Shown one piece after another: positions 1 to 12,244 of a stretch of DNA of 64,000 nt. This DNA is from Morganella morganii (GTDB lineage Bacteria; Pseudomonadota; Gammaproteobacteria; Enterobacterales; Enterobacteriaceae), in NCBI RefSeq assembly GCF_019402645.1, contig NZ_VKKS01000001.1, positions 2,912,811 through 2,976,810 of the forward strand, in the 5' to 3' direction. Position numbers and translations under genes: made by a program. Each line of letters opens with the position of its first letter. The first letter of the stretch is position 1. A model generated the notes under the pieces. That model did no database searches. It was not told the origin of the DNA and worked only from the letters and a program-made list of their open reading frames with translations.

Positions 1-923
1 GAGGAACGCGACACACGCGGGTTCATCTCGATAACAATCAGGCGGCCGGTTTTCGGGTTCACCGAGAACTGCACGTTGGAGCCGCCGGTTTCCACACCGA
101 TTTCACGCAGTACCGCCATCGAGGCGTTACGCATGATTTGGTATTCTTTGTCTGTCAGGGTCTGTGCCGGGGCAACGGTGATGGAGTCACCGGTGTGGAT
201 CCCCATGGCGTCGAAGTTTTCGATGGAGCAGACAATGATGCAGTTATCATTTTTGTCACGCACCACTTCCATTTCATACTCTTTCCAGCCAATCAGAGAT
301 TCATCAATCAGCAGTTCGCTGGTCGGGGAGAGATCCAGGCCACGGGTACAGATTTCCTCAAACTCTTCGCGGTTATACGCGATACCGCCGCCGGTACCGC
401 CCATGGTGAATGACGGGCGGATAATGCACGGAAATCCGACATCATCAGCTACGGCAAAAGCTTCTTCCATGGTGTGTGCAATACCGGAACGCGCCGTATC
501 CAGGCCGATTTTTTTCATCGCCTGGTCGAAACGGCGGCGATCTTCCGCTTTATCAATCGCATCCGCTGTTGCACCAATCATTTCGACACCGAACTCCGCC
601 AGCACGCCGTGGCGTTCCAGATCCAGTGCACAGTTCAGCGCGGTTTGCCCGCCCATGGTCGGCAGAACGGCATCCGGGCGCTCTTTCTCGATGATTTTGC
701 GCACCACTTCCCAGTGAATCGGCTCGATGTAAGTCGCATCCGCCATTTCCGGGTCGGTCATAATGGTTGCGGGGTTGGAGTTAACGAGGATGACACGGTA
801 ACCTTCTTCGCGCAGGGCTTTACACGCCTGGGCACCGGAGTAGTCAAACTCACAGGCCTGGCCGATAACAATCGGACCGGCGCCTAAAATCAGGATGCTG
901 CTGATATCTGTACGTTTTGCCAT
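1..923 (-). CDS. carB: Carbamoyl-phosphate synthase large subunit, N-terminal part (runs off window)
   Basis: The large subunit makes carbamoyl phosphate from ammonia, bicarbonate and two ATP for arginine and pyrimidine synthesis; ammonia arrives from CarA. About 307 N-terminal residues are visible, beginning [17 protein letters not shown], which is the family N-terminus. The [12 protein letters not shown] stretch, the glycine-rich loop [14 protein letters not shown] and the ATP-grasp core ending near [12 protein letters not shown] are all seen. The ATG at 923 follows AGGAG. It lies 14 nt after carA, so the two form an operon. The 3' two thirds lie outside the window. Identification is very sure. 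Confidence 0.97.
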   Translation of the reverse strand, partial: MAKRTDISSILILGAGPIVIGQACEFDYSGAQACKALREEGYRVILVNSNPATIMTDPEMADATYIEPIHWEVVRKIIEKERPDAVLPTMGGQTALNCALDLERHGVLAEFGVEMIGATADAIDKAEDRRRFDQAMKKIGLDTARSGIAHTMEEAFAVADDVGFPCIIRPSFTMGGTGGGIAYNREEFEEICTRGLDLSPTSELLIDESLIGWKEYEMEVVRDKNDNCIIVCSIENFDAMGIHTGDSITVAPAQTLTDKEYQIMRNASMAVLREIGVETGGSNVQFSVNPKTGRLIVIEMNPRVSRS

Positions 924-937
924 TTTTCTGCTCCTGA

Positions 938-2077
938 TCAGTGACGGGCGTTTTTCATCAGTTCAATAAAGTGGTCGAACAGCAGGGCGGCGTCATGCGG
1001 GCCCGGGCTGGCTTCAGGGTGTCCCTGGAAGCTGAATGCCGGTTTATCATTGCGGTGAATACCCTGCAATGTGCCGTCAAACAATGATTTATGCGTGACG
1101 CGCAGTGTGGCGGGCAGCGTCGCTTCATCCACCGCAAAACCGTGGTTCTGCGCGGTGATCATCACCACATTATTTTCAATATCTTTGACCGGATGGTTGC
1201 CGCCGTGATGACCAAATTTCATTTTGATGGTCTTTGCACCGCTGGCAAGTGCCAGTAACTGGTGTCCCAGACAGATGCCGAACAACGGGATATCCGTTTC
1301 CAGGAAGCGGGTGATTGCCTCAATCGCATAATCACACGGAGCCGGGTCACCCGGGCCGTTGGAGAGGAAAATACCGTCCGGTGCCATTTTCAGCACCTCT
1401 TCCGCCGGAGTCTGTGCCGGAACGACGGTCAGGCGGCAGCCGCGATCCGCCAGCATACGCAGAATGTTACGCTTGGCACCGAAGTCATACGCCACCACAT
1501 GAAACGGCAGCTCTTCCGCTGTTTTATCCGCCGGTAAACCACCGTCCAGTGTCCGGGAACCCTCCGTCCAGCTGTATGGCTGCGCCGTGGTGACTTCTTT
1601 CGCCAGATCCAGTCCGTTCAGCCCGCCGAAACTCTGTGCATTTTTCAGCGCCAGTGCCGCATCCGGGTTTTCACCGGCAATGATGCAGCCGTTCTGAGCG
1701 CCTTTCTCGCGCAGTAAGCGGGTCAGTTTGCGGGTATCAATATCGGCGATAGCCACGACGTTGCGGCGTTTCAGGTATTCGGAGAGGCTTTCTTCACTGC
1801 GGAAATTACTGGTGGTCAGCGGCAGGTCGCGGATAACGAGGCCTTGTGCATAAACATCCGGGGATTCTTCATCAGCACTGTTAGTGCCGGTATTACCAAT
1901 ATGGGGATAAGTGAGAGTGACTATCTGGCGGGAATAAGAGGGGTCGGTGAGAATTTCCTGATACCCCGTCATCGAGGTATTAAAAACAACTTCGCCGGTG
2001 ACGGCACCCTCTGCGCCGATGGCGCGTCCGTGAAATGTGGTTCCGTCTTGCAGAACCAGGATTGCTGACTTAAACAA
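938..2077 (-). CDS. carA: Carbamoyl-phosphate synthase small subunit (glutaminase)
   Basis: The protein hydrolyses glutamine and passes ammonia to CarB. It has 379 residues, the usual length. The N-terminal CPSase domain (about 1-150) is followed by a class I glutamine amidotransferase domain (about 190-379) with the nucleophile in GICLGHQ (Cys269) and His353/Glu355 in QGHPEA. It is first in the carAB operon, with carB 14 nt downstream. An ARG-box-like site lies about 35 nt upstream, so repression by arginine/ArgR is likely. Nothing is missing from the catalytic triad. Confidence 0.97.
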   Translation of the reverse strand: MFKSAILVLQDGTTFHGRAIGAEGAVTGEVVFNTSMTGYQEILTDPSYSRQIVTLTYPHIGNTGTNSADEESPDVYAQGLVIRDLPLTTSNFRSEESLSEYLKRRNVVAIADIDTRKLTRLLREKGAQNGCIIAGENPDAALALKNAQSFGGLNGLDLAKEVTTAQPYSWTEGSRTLDGGLPADKTAEELPFHVVAYDFGAKRNILRMLADRGCRLTVVPAQTPAEEVLKMAPDGIFLSNGPGDPAPCDYAIEAITRFLETDIPLFGICLGHQLLALASGAKTIKMKFGHHGGNHPVKDIENNVVMITAQNHGFAVDEATLPATLRVTHKSLFDGTLQGIHRNDKPAFSFQGHPEASPGPHDAALLFDHFIELMKNARH

Positions 2078-2111
2078 AACACCCTCCGGAGGAATAATAA
2101 ATCACAATTAG

Positions 2112-2125
2112 TGCATATTAATTCA
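2112..2125 (-). promoter_or_regulatory. ARG box (ArgR operator) upstream of carAB
   Basis: Read on the minus strand the site is TGAATTAATATGCA, a form of the ArgR half-operator and, from memory, the same as a box at the arginine-regulated E. coli carAB promoter. A weaker second box may follow between 2090 and 2110 (TGTGATTTATTATT), as expected for paired ARG boxes. I could not define convincing -35/-10 hexamers. Confidence 0.6.
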
Positions 2126-2440
2126 GATTTGGGGCTATAAAGCAATGCCAAAATAGAAATTTAACCAAATTTTGACAAATTGCGGCGCATTCTAAAGATC
2201 GAACGGGCAGTTGTCCAGAAAAAATCGACTTTTTTATATTTTTTTACTCATCATAATCAAAAAAAACTGACTGACAGGGATAAAACATCTTCATTGTCAG
2301 ATTTATGCTGAATTTTTGATAAGATTACTGAAAAAAAGGCTCACAGCCGGAAAAACAGGTAAGAAAGGCAAAAACAGAGATAAAAAAGAGATCAAAATGA
2401 ATGATAATAATAGAAAATATGACTCAGGAATAAAATCATG
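2126..2440. other. Intergenic region between dapB and carA
   Basis: About 310 bases of AT-rich sequence with several A/T runs (2220-2260 and 2325-2440). It must hold the carAB promoters and possibly curved DNA. I see no credible open reading frame or RNA gene in it. Confidence 0.6.
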
Positions 2441-2483
2441 AAAAAAAGAGACTTAAAGCAGTGATAACTTAAAATATCACTGC
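2441..2483 (-). terminator. Rho-independent terminator after dapB
   Basis: A perfect 9-bp stem (GCAGTGATA at 2458-2466 with TATCACTGC at 2475-2483) is followed on the minus strand by TTTAAGTCTCTTTTTTT. The U-run is 8 nt from the stem, so efficiency is uncertain, but the position just after the dapB stop fits. Confidence 0.6.
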
Positions 2484-2513
2484 CTTATCAGCTCATTGTG
2501 ATTTACATTTTTA

Positions 2514-3359
<846 letters not shown>

Positions 3360-3471
3360 TCAGCAGATTAACGGCTGTCCGGCCGGATTACCAGTTACCC
3401 GCCATTATCATCAGAAAATCACAATATAGCCCGCCGATTATCAGTAAAACTGTATTCACCGGGCAGCAGAC

Positions 3472-3500
3472 AAAAAAAAGCAGAACCTGCGTTCTGCTTT
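3472..3500 (-). terminator. Rho-independent terminator after ispH
   Basis: A 10-bp perfect stem (AAAGCAGAAC / GTTCTGCTTT) with a CTGC loop runs straight into eight U on the minus strand, just past the ispH stop codon. Confidence 0.85.
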
Positions 3501-3506
3501 ACTGTG

Positions 3507-4457
3507 TCAGACCTCTTTGATATCCACCCGTAACTCTTTCGGGACTTCAAAAATAATATTTTCCTCACGCCCTTCCAACTGACTGATTTCATCCGCCCCC
3601 AGCTCCTGAAGACGGCTGATAACCTGCTGCACCAGCACATCCGGCGCGGATGCGCCGGCTGTCAGGCCGATGGTATCCACATCACACAGCCAGTCCGGGT
3701 TGATGTCATCGGCAGAATCAATCAGATAAGACGGTTTTCCGACCCGCTGCGCCAATTCTGCCAGCCGGTTGGAGTTTGATGAGTTTTTAGAACCGACCAC
3801 CAGCACCAGATCTGCCTGACCGGCCAGATCCCGTACTGCTTCCTGGCGGTTGGTGGTGGCATAACAGATATCATCTTTGCGCGGCCCGATAATTTTCGGG
3901 AAACGGGCATTCAGTGCATCAATAACTTCAGAGGTATCATCAACAGACAGTGTAGTTTGCGTCATAAAGCTGAGGTTTTCCTCATCTTTGACATTCAGTT
4001 TCCACACGTCTTCCGGGGATTCCACCAGATACATACCGCCTTCCGGGTTGTTGTACTGCCCCATGGTTCCTTCCACTTCCGGATGCCCGGCGTGGCCGAT
4101 AAGAATCGCTTCTTTGCCTTTGCGGCTCGCGCGGGCCACTTCCATATGCACTTTAGTGACCAGCGGACAAGTGGCATCAAACAGCATGGTGAGATTGCGG
4201 GAACGCGCTTCCTGGCGGATTGCCTGAGAGACACCGTGAGCGGAGAAAATCAGAATGGCGTTATCCGGCACTTCGGCGATTTCCTCAATAAAAATCGCAC
4301 CGCGCTCACGCAGATCATTGACCACATAACGGTTGTGTACGACTTCATGACGGACGTAAATCGGCGCACCGTATAACTCCAGCGCCCTCTCCACAATACT
4401 GATTGCCCGGTCAACACCTGCACAGAATCCCCGCGGGTTAGCCAGTAAAATACGCAC
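3507..4457 (-). CDS. ispH: 4-hydroxy-3-methylbut-2-enyl diphosphate reductase
   Basis: This is the last enzyme of the MEP isoprenoid pathway, an iron-sulfur protein that makes IPP and DMAPP from HMBPP. I place the start at the GTG at 4457 because GGAGG lies 6 nt before it and the protein then begins [14 protein letters not shown] and is 316 residues, the length of the E. coli protein; an upstream in-frame start would add seven unconserved residues. Cys12 of the cluster lies in RGFCAG; the other cluster cysteines are in FDATCPLV and [11 protein letters not shown]. It follows fkpB in the lspA-fkpB-ispH order. Confidence 0.96.
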   Translation of the reverse strand: MRILLANPRGFCAGVDRAISIVERALELYGAPIYVRHEVVHNRYVVNDLRERGAIFIEEIAEVPDNAILIFSAHGVSQAIRQEARSRNLTMLFDATCPLVTKVHMEVARASRKGKEAILIGHAGHPEVEGTMGQYNNPEGGMYLVESPEDVWKLNVKDEENLSFMTQTTLSVDDTSEVIDALNARFPKIIGPRKDDICYATTNRQEAVRDLAGQADLVLVVGSKNSSNSNRLAELAQRVGKPSYLIDSADDINPDWLCDVDTIGLTAGASAPDVLVQQVISRLQELGADEISQLEGREENIIFEVPKELRVDIKEV

Positions 4458-4569
4458 GTTCAGCCTCCAGACCACCACCCGGCCGGGCAGTAAAACAAAA
4501 ATTCAACATTTGCGCGCTACTATACCAGAGCCGTCTCCCGTACCGTAATGCTAATTATTGCTCTGTGTA

Positions 4570-5001
4570 TCATGCAGTGACGTCACAGACACTGATATCA
4601 AACGTCACATCCTGCCCGCACAGCGGATGGTTAAAATCCACTTCGACGGAGTCGTCGGTGACTGATTTGATAATTCCCGGCATTTCGCTGCCGTTCATAG
4701 CTGTAAACAGCATGATCGTACCTGTTTCCGGCAGACCGGTTTCCAGGAAATCGGCGGCGGAAAAAAACTGAATCAGATCCGGGCTCGGTTTGCCGAATAC
4801 CGCCTCTCCGGGCAGTGTGAAGGTTTTTTTATCCCCGGCAGATAAGCCCAGTAATTCCTGCTCCAGCGCCTCCGACAAACTGCCGTCGCCCAGGCGGAAT
4901 AGTGCCGGTTTGCCCTGTGCTTCCGTGGAATCAGCCACAGAGCCGTCAGACAGTTTTAAAGTGTAGTCCAGTAATACGCTGTGATGTTCTGCAACCTGCA
5001 T
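4570..5001 (-). CDS. fkpB: FKBP-type peptidyl-prolyl isomerase (SlpA/FkpB)
   Basis: A small cytosolic peptidyl-prolyl isomerase of the SlyD-like FKBP group. The 143 residues contain an FKBP half-barrel ([15 protein letters not shown] near the start) and an inserted-flap region, with the family segment [14 protein letters not shown] near the C-terminus. It lies between lspA and ispH as in E. coli. A strong terminator-like hairpin sits 5' of it, so expression may depend partly on read-through or on its own promoter. Confidence 0.92.
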   Translation of the reverse strand: MQVAEHHSVLLDYTLKLSDGSVADSTEAQGKPALFRLGDGSLSEALEQELLGLSAGDKKTFTLPGEAVFGKPSPDLIQFFSAADFLETGLPETGTIMLFTAMNGSEMPGIIKSVTDDSVEVDFNHPLCGQDVTFDISVCDVTA

Positions 5002-5026
5002 GTGATTATTACTCTCTGTATCGGAT

Positions 5027-5053
5027 AAAAAATATCCGCCTGGCGGCGGATAT
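5027..5053 (-). terminator. Intercistronic terminator between lspA and fkpB
   Basis: A perfect 9-bp stem (ATATCCGCC / GGCGGATAT, loop GCCA) is followed on the minus strand by a run of U. It lies in the 60-nt gap between lspA and fkpB, inside an apparent gene string. Confidence 0.75.
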
Positions 5054-5061
5054 CCGGGTTA

Positions 5062-5583
5062 TCAGTCTGATGATGTTTCGTTCTTCGGTTTGCCGCTTTT
5101 CTTACCGTCAGGGATAAAGCTTTCAATAATGATAAGCCCCGCCCCGATGATGATCCAGCTGTCCGCCAGGTTGAACGTCGGCCAGTGCCAGTCACCGACA
5201 TAAAAGTCGATGTAATCCACCACAAAGCCGTGCATCAGGCGATCGAGCAAGTTGCCGATCGCCCCGCCGATAATCAGTGCATAGGCAATATTGCTGATTT
5301 TATTGCGTGCACTGGTACGGTACATCATCACTAATAACGTCACGGAAATACCGATAGCCACCGCTGTGAAGAACCAGCGCTGCCAGCCGCCCTGAGACGC
5401 GAGGAAGCTGAATGCGGCACCGTAATTCCGCACATAGGTCAGATTAAAGTACGGTATCAGCGATGTGGATTCATGCAGCCCGTAATTCGCTAAAATCAGC
5501 TGCTTTGAAATCGCATCCAGAACCAGTACCAGGACTGCCAGCCACAGCCAGCGTAATCCGGTCGAACACAGTGGTTTTTTCAT
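5062..5583 (-). CDS. lspA: Lipoprotein signal peptidase
   Basis: The inner-membrane aspartic protease that removes signal peptides of prolipoproteins after lipid modification. It has 173 residues with four hydrophobic segments (about 11-31, 68-88, 97-113 and 140-158). The two catalytic aspartates are Asp123 (GFVVDYIDF) and Asp141 (FNLADSW). The start is only 3 nt after the ileS stop, so the two genes are translationally close, as in E. coli. Confidence 0.97.
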   Translation of the reverse strand: MKKPLCSTGLRWLWLAVLVLVLDAISKQLILANYGLHESTSLIPYFNLTYVRNYGAAFSFLASQGGWQRWFFTAVAIGISVTLLVMMYRTSARNKISNIAYALIIGGAIGNLLDRLMHGFVVDYIDFYVGDWHWPTFNLADSWIIIGAGLIIIESFIPDGKKSGKPKNETSSD

Positions 5584-5586
5584 TTA

Positions 5587-8400
5587 TCAGGCAAACTTAC
5601 GTTCTTCACCGTTTCCGGCTACGTTAGTCACACAGCGACCGCACAGTTCAGGATATTCACTGTCCTGACCAATATCGGTCGCGTAATGCCAGCAACGCGG
5701 ACACTTACTGCCTGCCGCTTTGCCGAATCCGATGCGCAGGCCGTCCAGCTCACTGTTTACCGCACTTTCCGGTGCCGCAGACAGCGGTTTCACATCTGCC
5801 TGAGAGGTCAGCAGTACGAAACGCAGTTCATTACCCAGGCTGTTCAGCTGTGCCGCCAGAGCATCATCCGCATACAGGGTAACCGCAGCTTCCAGCGAAC
5901 CGCCGATAAGTTTATCGGCGCGGGCCTGCTCCAGCACTTTGTTGACTTCACCACGCACTGCCAGCAGCACAGCCCAGTAATCATCATTCATGCTTTCCTG
6001 TGCATTCAGCCCGAACAGGCCGTCATACCACTCTTCCGTGAAGACGTACTGCGGACGTTTGCCCGGCATCACATTCCAGATTTCATCTGCGGTGAAAGAC
6101 ATGATCGGTGCCATCCAGCGAACCAAAGCTTCCGCGATATGGAACAGTGCGGTCTGGCAGCTGCGGCGTGCCAGGCCATCGCTTTTCGCGGTGTACTGGC
6201 GGTCTTTGATGATATCCAGATAGAATGACCCCATTTCCACAGAACAGAACTGCATCAGACGCTGCACCACTTCATGGAAATCATAGGCTTCATAGGATTT
6301 CACGATATCCGCCTGTGCAGCCAGCGCGCGGCCGACAGCCCAGCGGTCTGCCACAATCATCTCTTCCGGTTTTACCATATCGGTTTCCGGATTGAAACCA
6401 TTGAGGTTGGCCAGCAGGAAACGTGCGGTGTTACGGATACGGCGGTAAGAATCCGCAGAACGTTTCAGGATTTCGTCCGAAACAGCGATTTCACCGGAGT
6501 AGTCAGTCGAAGCGACCCACAGACGCAGAATATCCGCACCGAGTTTGTTCATTACATCCTGCGGACTGATAGTGTTCCCCAGCGATTTGGACATTTTGCG
6601 GCCCTGACCATCCACGGTAAAGCCGTGAGTCAGTACTTCGCGGTACGGCGCTTTGCCTTTCATCGCAGTGGAAAGCATCAGTGAAGACATAAACCAGCCG
6701 CGATGCTGGTCAGAACCTTCCAGATACATGTCCGCTGAATTACCATGAAACTCAGGACGGGCATCCACAACGGCGAAATGTGTGGATCCGGAGTCAAACC
6801 AGACATCCAGAGTATCCGGGACTTTTTCATAGATATCTGCATCATCACCCAACAGGTCGCGCGGGTCGAGATCCCACCACGCCTGAATGCCGTGCTCTTC
6901 CACACGTTTGGCGACGTCTTCCATCAGCTCCAGTGTGCGCGGATGCAGTTCCTGGGTCTCTTTATGGACAAACAGTGACATCGGCGTGCCCCAGGTGCGC
7001 TGGCGGGAGATGCACCAGTCAGGACGGTTTTCCACCATCGCGGTAATACGTGCTTCGCCCCAGCCCGGAATCCATTTCACGCCTTTGATTTCATTCAGAG
7101 ACTGCGGACGCAGACCGTTCACATCCATCCCGATAAACCACTGCGGCGTGGCACGGAAAATGACCGGCGTTTTGTGACGCCAGCAGCACGGATAGCTGTG
7201 CGAAATATTTTCGCTGTGCAGCAGTGCGCCTTTCTCTTTCAGCAGTTCCAAAATGATGTCATTGGCTTTCAGCACAAACACACCATCCAGTGACGGATAA
7301 GTGCCGCTGACATAACAACCGTTCGGGCCGACCGGGTTGGCGGTTTCCAGGCCGTATTTCTGGCCGATCACATAATCGTCAGGGCCGTGGCCGGGCGCAG
7401 TATGCACAGCACCGGTACCCGCATCCAGAGTGACGTGGTCGCCGAGAATAGCAGGGACATCAAAGCCCATAAACGGGTGACTGAAACGCAGCAGTTCCAG
7501 GTCACTGCCTTTGCAGTCCGCTTCAACAATCCAGCTGGTGATACCGGCGCGTTTCATCACGCTTTCCACCAGGTCAGCGGCCAGAATCAGGCGCTCGTCG
7601 TTCACACGGACTAACTGATAATCAAATTCCGGATTCAGGGAGATAGCGCGGTTCGCCGGTAATGTCCACGGAGTGGTGGTCCAGATAACCAGAGAGACCG
7701 GCAACCCATCATTTCTCACGCCGAATTTGCCGTAAACGGCATCCGCATCAACGGCTGTGAAACGCACGTCAATGGACGGAGAGGTTTTGTCGTAATATTC
7801 CACTTCCGCTTCCGCCAGGGAAGAGGCACAGGATGTACACCAGTGAACCGGTTTTGCCCCTTTGACCAGATGGCCGTTGGCAATGACTTTTGCCAGTGCA
7901 CGGATAATATGTGCTTCAGTTTTGAAGTCCATGGTCAGGTACGGATGATCCCAGTCACCCAGCACGCCCAGACGGATAAAATCTTCTTTCTGGCCTGCAA
8001 TCTGCTCTTTTGCGTATTCGCGGCAGGCGGCACGGAACTCAGCCGGCGTGACTTTGTCACCCGGTTTGCCAATCACCTGCTCTACTTTGTGTTCAATCGG
8101 TAAGCCGTGGCAGTCCCAGCCCGGAATATACGGGGAGTCGAAACCGGCCATGCCTTTGGATTTAATAATAATATCTTTGAGAATTTTATTGACTGAGTGA
8201 CCAATGTGAATGCTGCCGTTCGCATACGGAGGGCCGTCATGCAGGATAAATGTTTTTTTACCGGTTTTGGCTTTACGGATAGCCTGGTACAGACCTTCTT
8301 TGTACCAGCGTTTCAGCATATCAGGTTCGCGCTTTGCTAAGTCCCCGCGCATAGGGAACCCTGTCTCCGGGAGATTCAGGGTATTTTTATAGTCACTCAT
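5587..8400 (-). CDS. ileS: Isoleucyl-tRNA synthetase
   Basis: A class I aminoacyl-tRNA synthetase that charges tRNA-Ile. It has 937 residues, the normal bacterial length. Seen are the HIGH motif in [11 protein letters not shown] (about 60-75), a long CP1 editing domain with [12 protein letters not shown], the KMSKS motif in [10 protein letters not shown] (about residue 600) and the C-terminal zinc site [10 protein letters not shown] with CGRCVTNV. It lies between ribF (27 nt upstream) and lspA (3 nt downstream), forming a ribF-ileS-lspA operon. Confidence 0.98.
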   Translation of the reverse strand: MSDYKNTLNLPETGFPMRGDLAKREPDMLKRWYKEGLYQAIRKAKTGKKTFILHDGPPYANGSIHIGHSVNKILKDIIIKSKGMAGFDSPYIPGWDCHGLPIEHKVEQVIGKPGDKVTPAEFRAACREYAKEQIAGQKEDFIRLGVLGDWDHPYLTMDFKTEAHIIRALAKVIANGHLVKGAKPVHWCTSCASSLAEAEVEYYDKTSPSIDVRFTAVDADAVYGKFGVRNDGLPVSLVIWTTTPWTLPANRAISLNPEFDYQLVRVNDERLILAADLVESVMKRAGITSWIVEADCKGSDLELLRFSHPFMGFDVPAILGDHVTLDAGTGAVHTAPGHGPDDYVIGQKYGLETANPVGPNGCYVSGTYPSLDGVFVLKANDIILELLKEKGALLHSENISHSYPCCWRHKTPVIFRATPQWFIGMDVNGLRPQSLNEIKGVKWIPGWGEARITAMVENRPDWCISRQRTWGTPMSLFVHKETQELHPRTLELMEDVAKRVEEHGIQAWWDLDPRDLLGDDADIYEKVPDTLDVWFDSGSTHFAVVDARPEFHGNSADMYLEGSDQHRGWFMSSLMLSTAMKGKAPYREVLTHGFTVDGQGRKMSKSLGNTISPQDVMNKLGADILRLWVASTDYSGEIAVSDEILKRSADSYRRIRNTARFLLANLNGFNPETDMVKPEEMIVADRWAVGRALAAQADIVKSYEAYDFHEVVQRLMQFCSVEMGSFYLDIIKDRQYTAKSDGLARRSCQTALFHIAEALVRWMAPIMSFTADEIWNVMPGKRPQYVFTEEWYDGLFGLNAQESMNDDYWAVLLAVRGEVNKVLEQARADKLIGGSLEAAVTLYADDALAAQLNSLGNELRFVLLTSQADVKPLSAAPESAVNSELDGLRIGFGKAAGSKCPRCWHYATDIGQDSEYPELCGRCVTNVAGNGEERKFA

Positions 8401-8427
8401 TCGATTCTCAGTTCCAATATTATTCCG

Positions 8428-9372
8428 TTAAACACATAACGAGGGGTTGGATTGTAAAAATTCCCTTGCCGCAATCTCATCCCGCGCGATTTGCGCTTTC
8501 AGCTCATCAAGTGAGGCAAACCGCTGTTCATTTCGCAATTTCTTGCGCAGTACCACATCCGGATGCTGCCCGTATAAATCCATTGCCGCATCAATCAGAT
8601 GAACTTCCAGTTGCCGGCCCTTACCCTGTACTGTCGGGCGGGAGCCGATATTGGCCACACCCGGCAACGGATGCGGCCCGAGGCCGTATACATCTACGGC
8701 ATACACACCGTTTACCGGTGCTGCCAGACGTTTCAGGGGGATATTGGCGGTCGGAAAACCGATGGTACGCCCGAGTTCATTGCCGTGTACCACCCGCCCG
8801 CTGATGCGGTAAGGGTGCCCGAGCAGTGCTTCGGCCTGTGCCAGATCGTCGTTTTCCAGCGCACGGCGGATTGCCGTGCTGCTGATCCGTTTGCCGTTAT
8901 CACAAAAACTTTCCGTGCTGCGGACCGTGAAACCATACTGTTTCCCCGCCTCACACAGCCCGTTAAAATTTCCCTGACGATTTTTTCCGAAACGAAAATC
9001 ATCCCCGACCACCAGAAATTTCACCCCCAGCTGCTCAACCAGCAGATGTGAGATAAAGGCATCCGGTGTCAGCGATGCAAATTGTTTGCTGAATTTAACA
9101 CACAATAAGTAGTCCACACCGTACTGCGCAAGATATTTTACCTTATCGCGCAGCCGGGTCAGGCGTGCCGGCGCTTTATCCGGTGCAAAAAATTCCAGCG
9201 GCTGCGGTTCGAAGATCATGACGACCGACGGCAGCCCCAGACGTTTTCCTTCCTGTGCCAGATGTGACAGTAATGCCTGATGTCCGCGATGAACGCCATC
9301 AAAATTACCGATAGTCAGCACGCAACCATGGTGACGCGCACGAATATTGTGAGTACCGCGAATTAGCTCCAT
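8428..9372 (-). CDS. ribF: Bifunctional riboflavin kinase / FAD synthetase
   Basis: It makes FMN and then FAD from riboflavin. The N-terminal nucleotidyltransferase half carries IGNFDGVHRGHQALL (about 22-36), and the C-terminal kinase half (about 185-310) carries GRTIGFPTANI. The 314-residue length is typical. It starts the ribF-ileS-lspA operon and is divergent from rpsT. Confidence 0.97.
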   Translation of the reverse strand: MELIRGTHNIRARHHGCVLTIGNFDGVHRGHQALLSHLAQEGKRLGLPSVVMIFEPQPLEFFAPDKAPARLTRLRDKVKYLAQYGVDYLLCVKFSKQFASLTPDAFISHLLVEQLGVKFLVVGDDFRFGKNRQGNFNGLCEAGKQYGFTVRSTESFCDNGKRISSTAIRRALENDDLAQAEALLGHPYRISGRVVHGNELGRTIGFPTANIPLKRLAAPVNGVYAVDVYGLGPHPLPGVANIGSRPTVQGKGRQLEVHLIDAAMDLYGQHPDVVLRKKLRNEQRFASLDELKAQIARDEIAAREFLQSNPSLCV

Positions 9373-9723
9373 AGCCGGCTCAATACAGTCAAAATTAGTC
9401 CGATTATACCTTGTCCGCCGCGTCAGGTTAACCCACTAATGCGGCTGAATCGCGAATTCTCTGTACAAAAAGCGAAGTATCCCCCTCTCCGGAAAGTGAA
9501 AAATAAATTTTTTCGTCAGAATCTTACCATCCGGACGACTTTTTTCCGTGTAAGGGCTGTATTCCCGCCGCGTAAACTGATAAAATCCCCGCCCATCACA
9601 ACGTACATTTGCGTCGCTGTACAACGACGCATATTTGCACAAATCCATTGACAAAATAAAGCGGAGCAGGCATATTCCTCCACCTTTGTATTGTCCTCGA
9701 AGAATATATTTGGGAGTTGGACC
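9373..9723. other. Divergent promoter region between ribF and rpsT
   Basis: About 350 bases that must contain the ribF and rpsT promoters. The rpsT side has a long leader with GGGAGTTGG just before its TTG start. No gene or RNA could be supported here. Confidence 0.5.
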
Positions 9724-9984
9724 TTGGCTAATATCAAATCAGCTAAGAAACGCGCCATTCAGTCTGAAAAACGTCGCCAGCACAATGCTAGCCGTCGTTC
9801 TATGGTGCGCACCTTTATCAAGAAGGTTTACGCTGCTATCGCTGCCGGCGACAAAGAAGCTGCTCAGAACGCATTTAATGACATGCAACCACTTGTGGAT
9901 CGTCACGCTGCAAAAGGCCTGATCCATAAGAACAAGGCTGCCCGTCATAAGGCGAACCTGGCTGCTCAGATCAAAGCAATGTAA
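9724..9984 (+). CDS. rpsT: 30S ribosomal protein S20
   Basis: A primary 16S-rRNA-binding protein of the small subunit. I choose the TTG at 9724: it gives 86 residues starting (M)[15 protein letters not shown], matching the family, and follows GGGAG. E. coli rpsT also uses a UUG start, which is part of its autoregulation. A longer frame would add eleven unconserved residues. The protein is rich in Lys/Arg/Ala, as expected. Confidence 0.97.
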   Translation: MANIKSAKKRAIQSEKRRQHNASRRSMVRTFIKKVYAAIAAGDKEAAQNAFNDMQPLVDRHAAKGLIHKNKAARHKANLAAQIKAM

Positions 9985-9997
9985 TCTGATTGTGCAG

Positions 9998-10033
9998 ACA
10001 TAAAAAAACCGGCTCACGCCGGTTTTTTTATGT
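9998..10033. terminator. Bidirectional terminator between rpsT and nhaR
   Basis: A 12-bp stem (AAAAAAACCGGC / GCCGGTTTTTTT, loop TCAC) has A- and T-runs on both sides, so it can end the convergent rpsT and nhaR transcripts. Confidence 0.9.
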
Positions 10034-10045
10034 CCTTTTTCTGCC

Positions 10046-10975
10046 TTAGTCCGGCAACCCGATATCCGCCGCCGACTGCGAACCGCTGAACAGCGCGGAG
10101 AAATCCTTGTTACACACCCGCTGAACTGCCGGATGCTGGATCATGCGCTCGGCAAAAATCACATAATACTCTTCTTTGATGGTATCCACCGTTCCCAGCT
10201 CGACAACATCACTGTCCGCAAAAATGCCTTTGGTGTAAAGCGACGGCGCCACAAAAATCGCATTGTGATACATACCGAATGCTTTCATCAGTGCTGCATC
10301 ATCAAATTCACCCAGAATTTCCACTTCCAGATTTTTATTGCGGATCCAGGTCAGTAACTGACGGCCAAGCATTGAGCGGCGGCCGGGCACCAGCAGACGA
10401 CGCTCTTCCAGGCATTCAGGAAACGGCTTCTGCGGCGCGGGCTGGCGGCAATAAAAGCTCATACTGCACTCTCCGAGCTTCACGGAGAACAACCCTTCCT
10501 GCTGGGTGGAATCTACCGGGCAGTCGGAAAGGATCATATCCAGCTTGTGCTGACTGAGCTGCTCCAGCAGCATTTCGTGGGTGGATTCAAAACAACGCAG
10601 ATGGATTTGCTCATGTTCCATCACCGCTGTTTCCAGCACTTTACTGACCAGGCGTTTAGACAACGCATCCGCAACCCCGACATCAAACAACAGATTGGAT
10701 TCGCGGCTGTAGGTGACAATATCCAGCATTTCCTGGCTCAGCATAAACATTTTATCCGCATAGCGGAACACCAGCTGCCCCAGCTCTGACGGCACCAGAC
10801 CGCGCCCCTGCCGCTTAAACAGTTTGCCGTCCAGACGTTCTTCCAGCGCCTTGATTTGGCCGGTAATGGTTTGCGGGGTCAGATAGAGAGCTTCTGCTGC
10901 CCCCACCACCGAACCTTCTTTGCAGACGTGCCAGAAATAATAGAGGTGATTGTAGTTTAAATGGGAGACTCGCAT
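10046..10975 (-). CDS. nhaR: LysR-type activator of nhaA
   Basis: A LysR-family regulator that senses sodium and activates the Na+/H+ antiporter gene. The 309-residue protein has an N-terminal winged HTH (about 5-64: [20 protein letters not shown], then [16 protein letters not shown]) and a periplasmic-binding-like effector domain. It directly follows nhaA on the same strand with a 90-nt gap, as in E. coli. Confidence 0.95.
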   Translation of the reverse strand: MRVSHLNYNHLYYFWHVCKEGSVVGAAEALYLTPQTITGQIKALEERLDGKLFKRQGRGLVPSELGQLVFRYADKMFMLSQEMLDIVTYSRESNLLFDVGVADALSKRLVSKVLETAVMEHEQIHLRCFESTHEMLLEQLSQHKLDMILSDCPVDSTQQEGLFSVKLGECSMSFYCRQPAPQKPFPECLEERRLLVPGRRSMLGRQLLTWIRNKNLEVEILGEFDDAALMKAFGMYHNAIFVAPSLYTKGIFADSDVVELGTVDTIKEEYYVIFAERMIQHPAVQRVCNKDFSALFSGSQSAADIGLPD

Positions 10976-11065
10976 AGTTTTTCCCGGTACATACCTTATC
11001 TTTTTTGATGATTAACTCGGAAATTCTGTTGTATTCACCAGCCGGAGAGGCCGGTGAATACCGGG

Positions 11066-12244
11066 TTACTGCCGGACTGTTTTCTTCGGTAAGACAGAAT
11101 GGAGCAGGAACAACCCGATGACTGCCGCCATCGTGGAACCAATCAGAATTCCCAGCTTAGAGTAGGTGTTAAATGCTTCCGGAAGTCCGGTAAATGCCAG
11201 TCCCGCGATAAAGATAGACATTGTAAAACCGATCCCGCATAACACCGATACGGCAAATATATGATTAAGAGTAATCCTCTCCGGCAGTTTTGCAAAGCCC
11301 AGTTTTACCGAAATCAGACATGCGGTGAAAATCCCCAGCGGTTTCCCGATAAACAGACCAAGCAGGATCCCCAGCGGCAGCGTACCCATCAGCGCGTCAA
11401 ATGAAATACCCTGAACACTGACACCGGCATTGGCAAAGGCGAACAGCGGCAGGATCAAAAACGCCACCCACGGATGCAGCACGTGCTCCAGTTCCTCTGA
11501 CGGCGAATGATCTCCTTCTTTATTGCGCAGCGGGATCAGGAACCCGACGATCACCCCGGCCAGTGTTGCATGCACACCGGATTTAAGAATACACACCCAT
11601 AATATCAGTCCGGCAATCATATACGCGGCGGTGTTACTGACATTGCGCCAGTTCATCACACACAGCACCACCACCATCAGCGCGGCCAGCAGCAGTGCTG
11701 TGAGTGAAACGGTTTTGGTGTAAAACAGCGCGATAATCACGATAACCCCAAGGTCATCAATAATCGCCAGCGCCAGCAGAAAGACTTTCAGCTCTGTCGG
11801 CACCCGTTTGCCCAGCAAAGCCATCACGCCGAGAGCAAATGCAATATCTGTTGCTGCCGGAATTGCCCAGCCCTGTGCTGCGGCGGTATCCCCGCCGTTA
11901 AACAACAGATAGACCAGCGCCGGGGCTATCATACCGCCGAGTGCGGCAATCGCCGGAAACATTGCTTTGTCACGCCCGGCCAGTGAGCCGGCCATCAGCT
12001 CTCTTTTCACTTCCAGCCCGACGACCAGGAAAAATATCGCCATCAGAGCGTCATTAATCCATAATAACAATGGTTTATCAATTTCCAGTGCCGCAAATTT
12101 TACAGAAACCGGAATATCAAGAAACGACTGATACAACGCAGACAGCGGCGTATTTGCCATTACCAGCGCAATCAGTGCAGCTATAATCAGCAGTATGCCG
12201 CCTGCGGCTTCGAGTTTTAAGAACTGTCGGATAATTGCGGTCAT
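11066..12244 (-). CDS. nhaA: Na+/H+ antiporter NhaA
   Basis: An inner-membrane antiporter that exports sodium in exchange for protons, important at alkaline pH. It has 392 residues and about twelve hydrophobic segments. The ion-binding aspartates are in place: Asp133 in ATDIAFALG and Asp163/Asp164 in LAIIDDLGV. It lies upstream of its activator nhaR. The hairpin at 11036-11062 between them (arms ATTCACC / GGTGAAT) lacks a U-run. Confidence 0.97.
   Translation of the reverse strand: MTAIIRQFLKLEAAGGILLIIAALIALVMANTPLSALYQSFLDIPVSVKFAALEIDKPLLLWINDALMAIFFLVVGLEVKRELMAGSLAGRDKAMFPAIAALGGMIAPALVYLLFNGGDTAAAQGWAIPAATDIAFALGVMALLGKRVPTELKVFLLALAIIDDLGVIVIIALFYTKTVSLTALLLAALMVVVLCVMNWRNVSNTAAYMIAGLILWVCILKSGVHATLAGVIVGFLIPLRNKEGDHSPSEELEHVLHPWVAFLILPLFAFANAGVSVQGISFDALMGTLPLGILLGLFIGKPLGIFTACLISVKLGFAKLPERITLNHIFAVSVLCGIGFTMSIFIAGLAFTGLPEAFNTYSKLGILIGSTMAAVIGLFLLHSVLPKKTVRQ

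Noticed and set aside
76-717. Long plus-strand open frame opposite carB
   Set aside because: It is the antisense shadow of a highly conserved gene, with low-complexity Ser/Arg composition.
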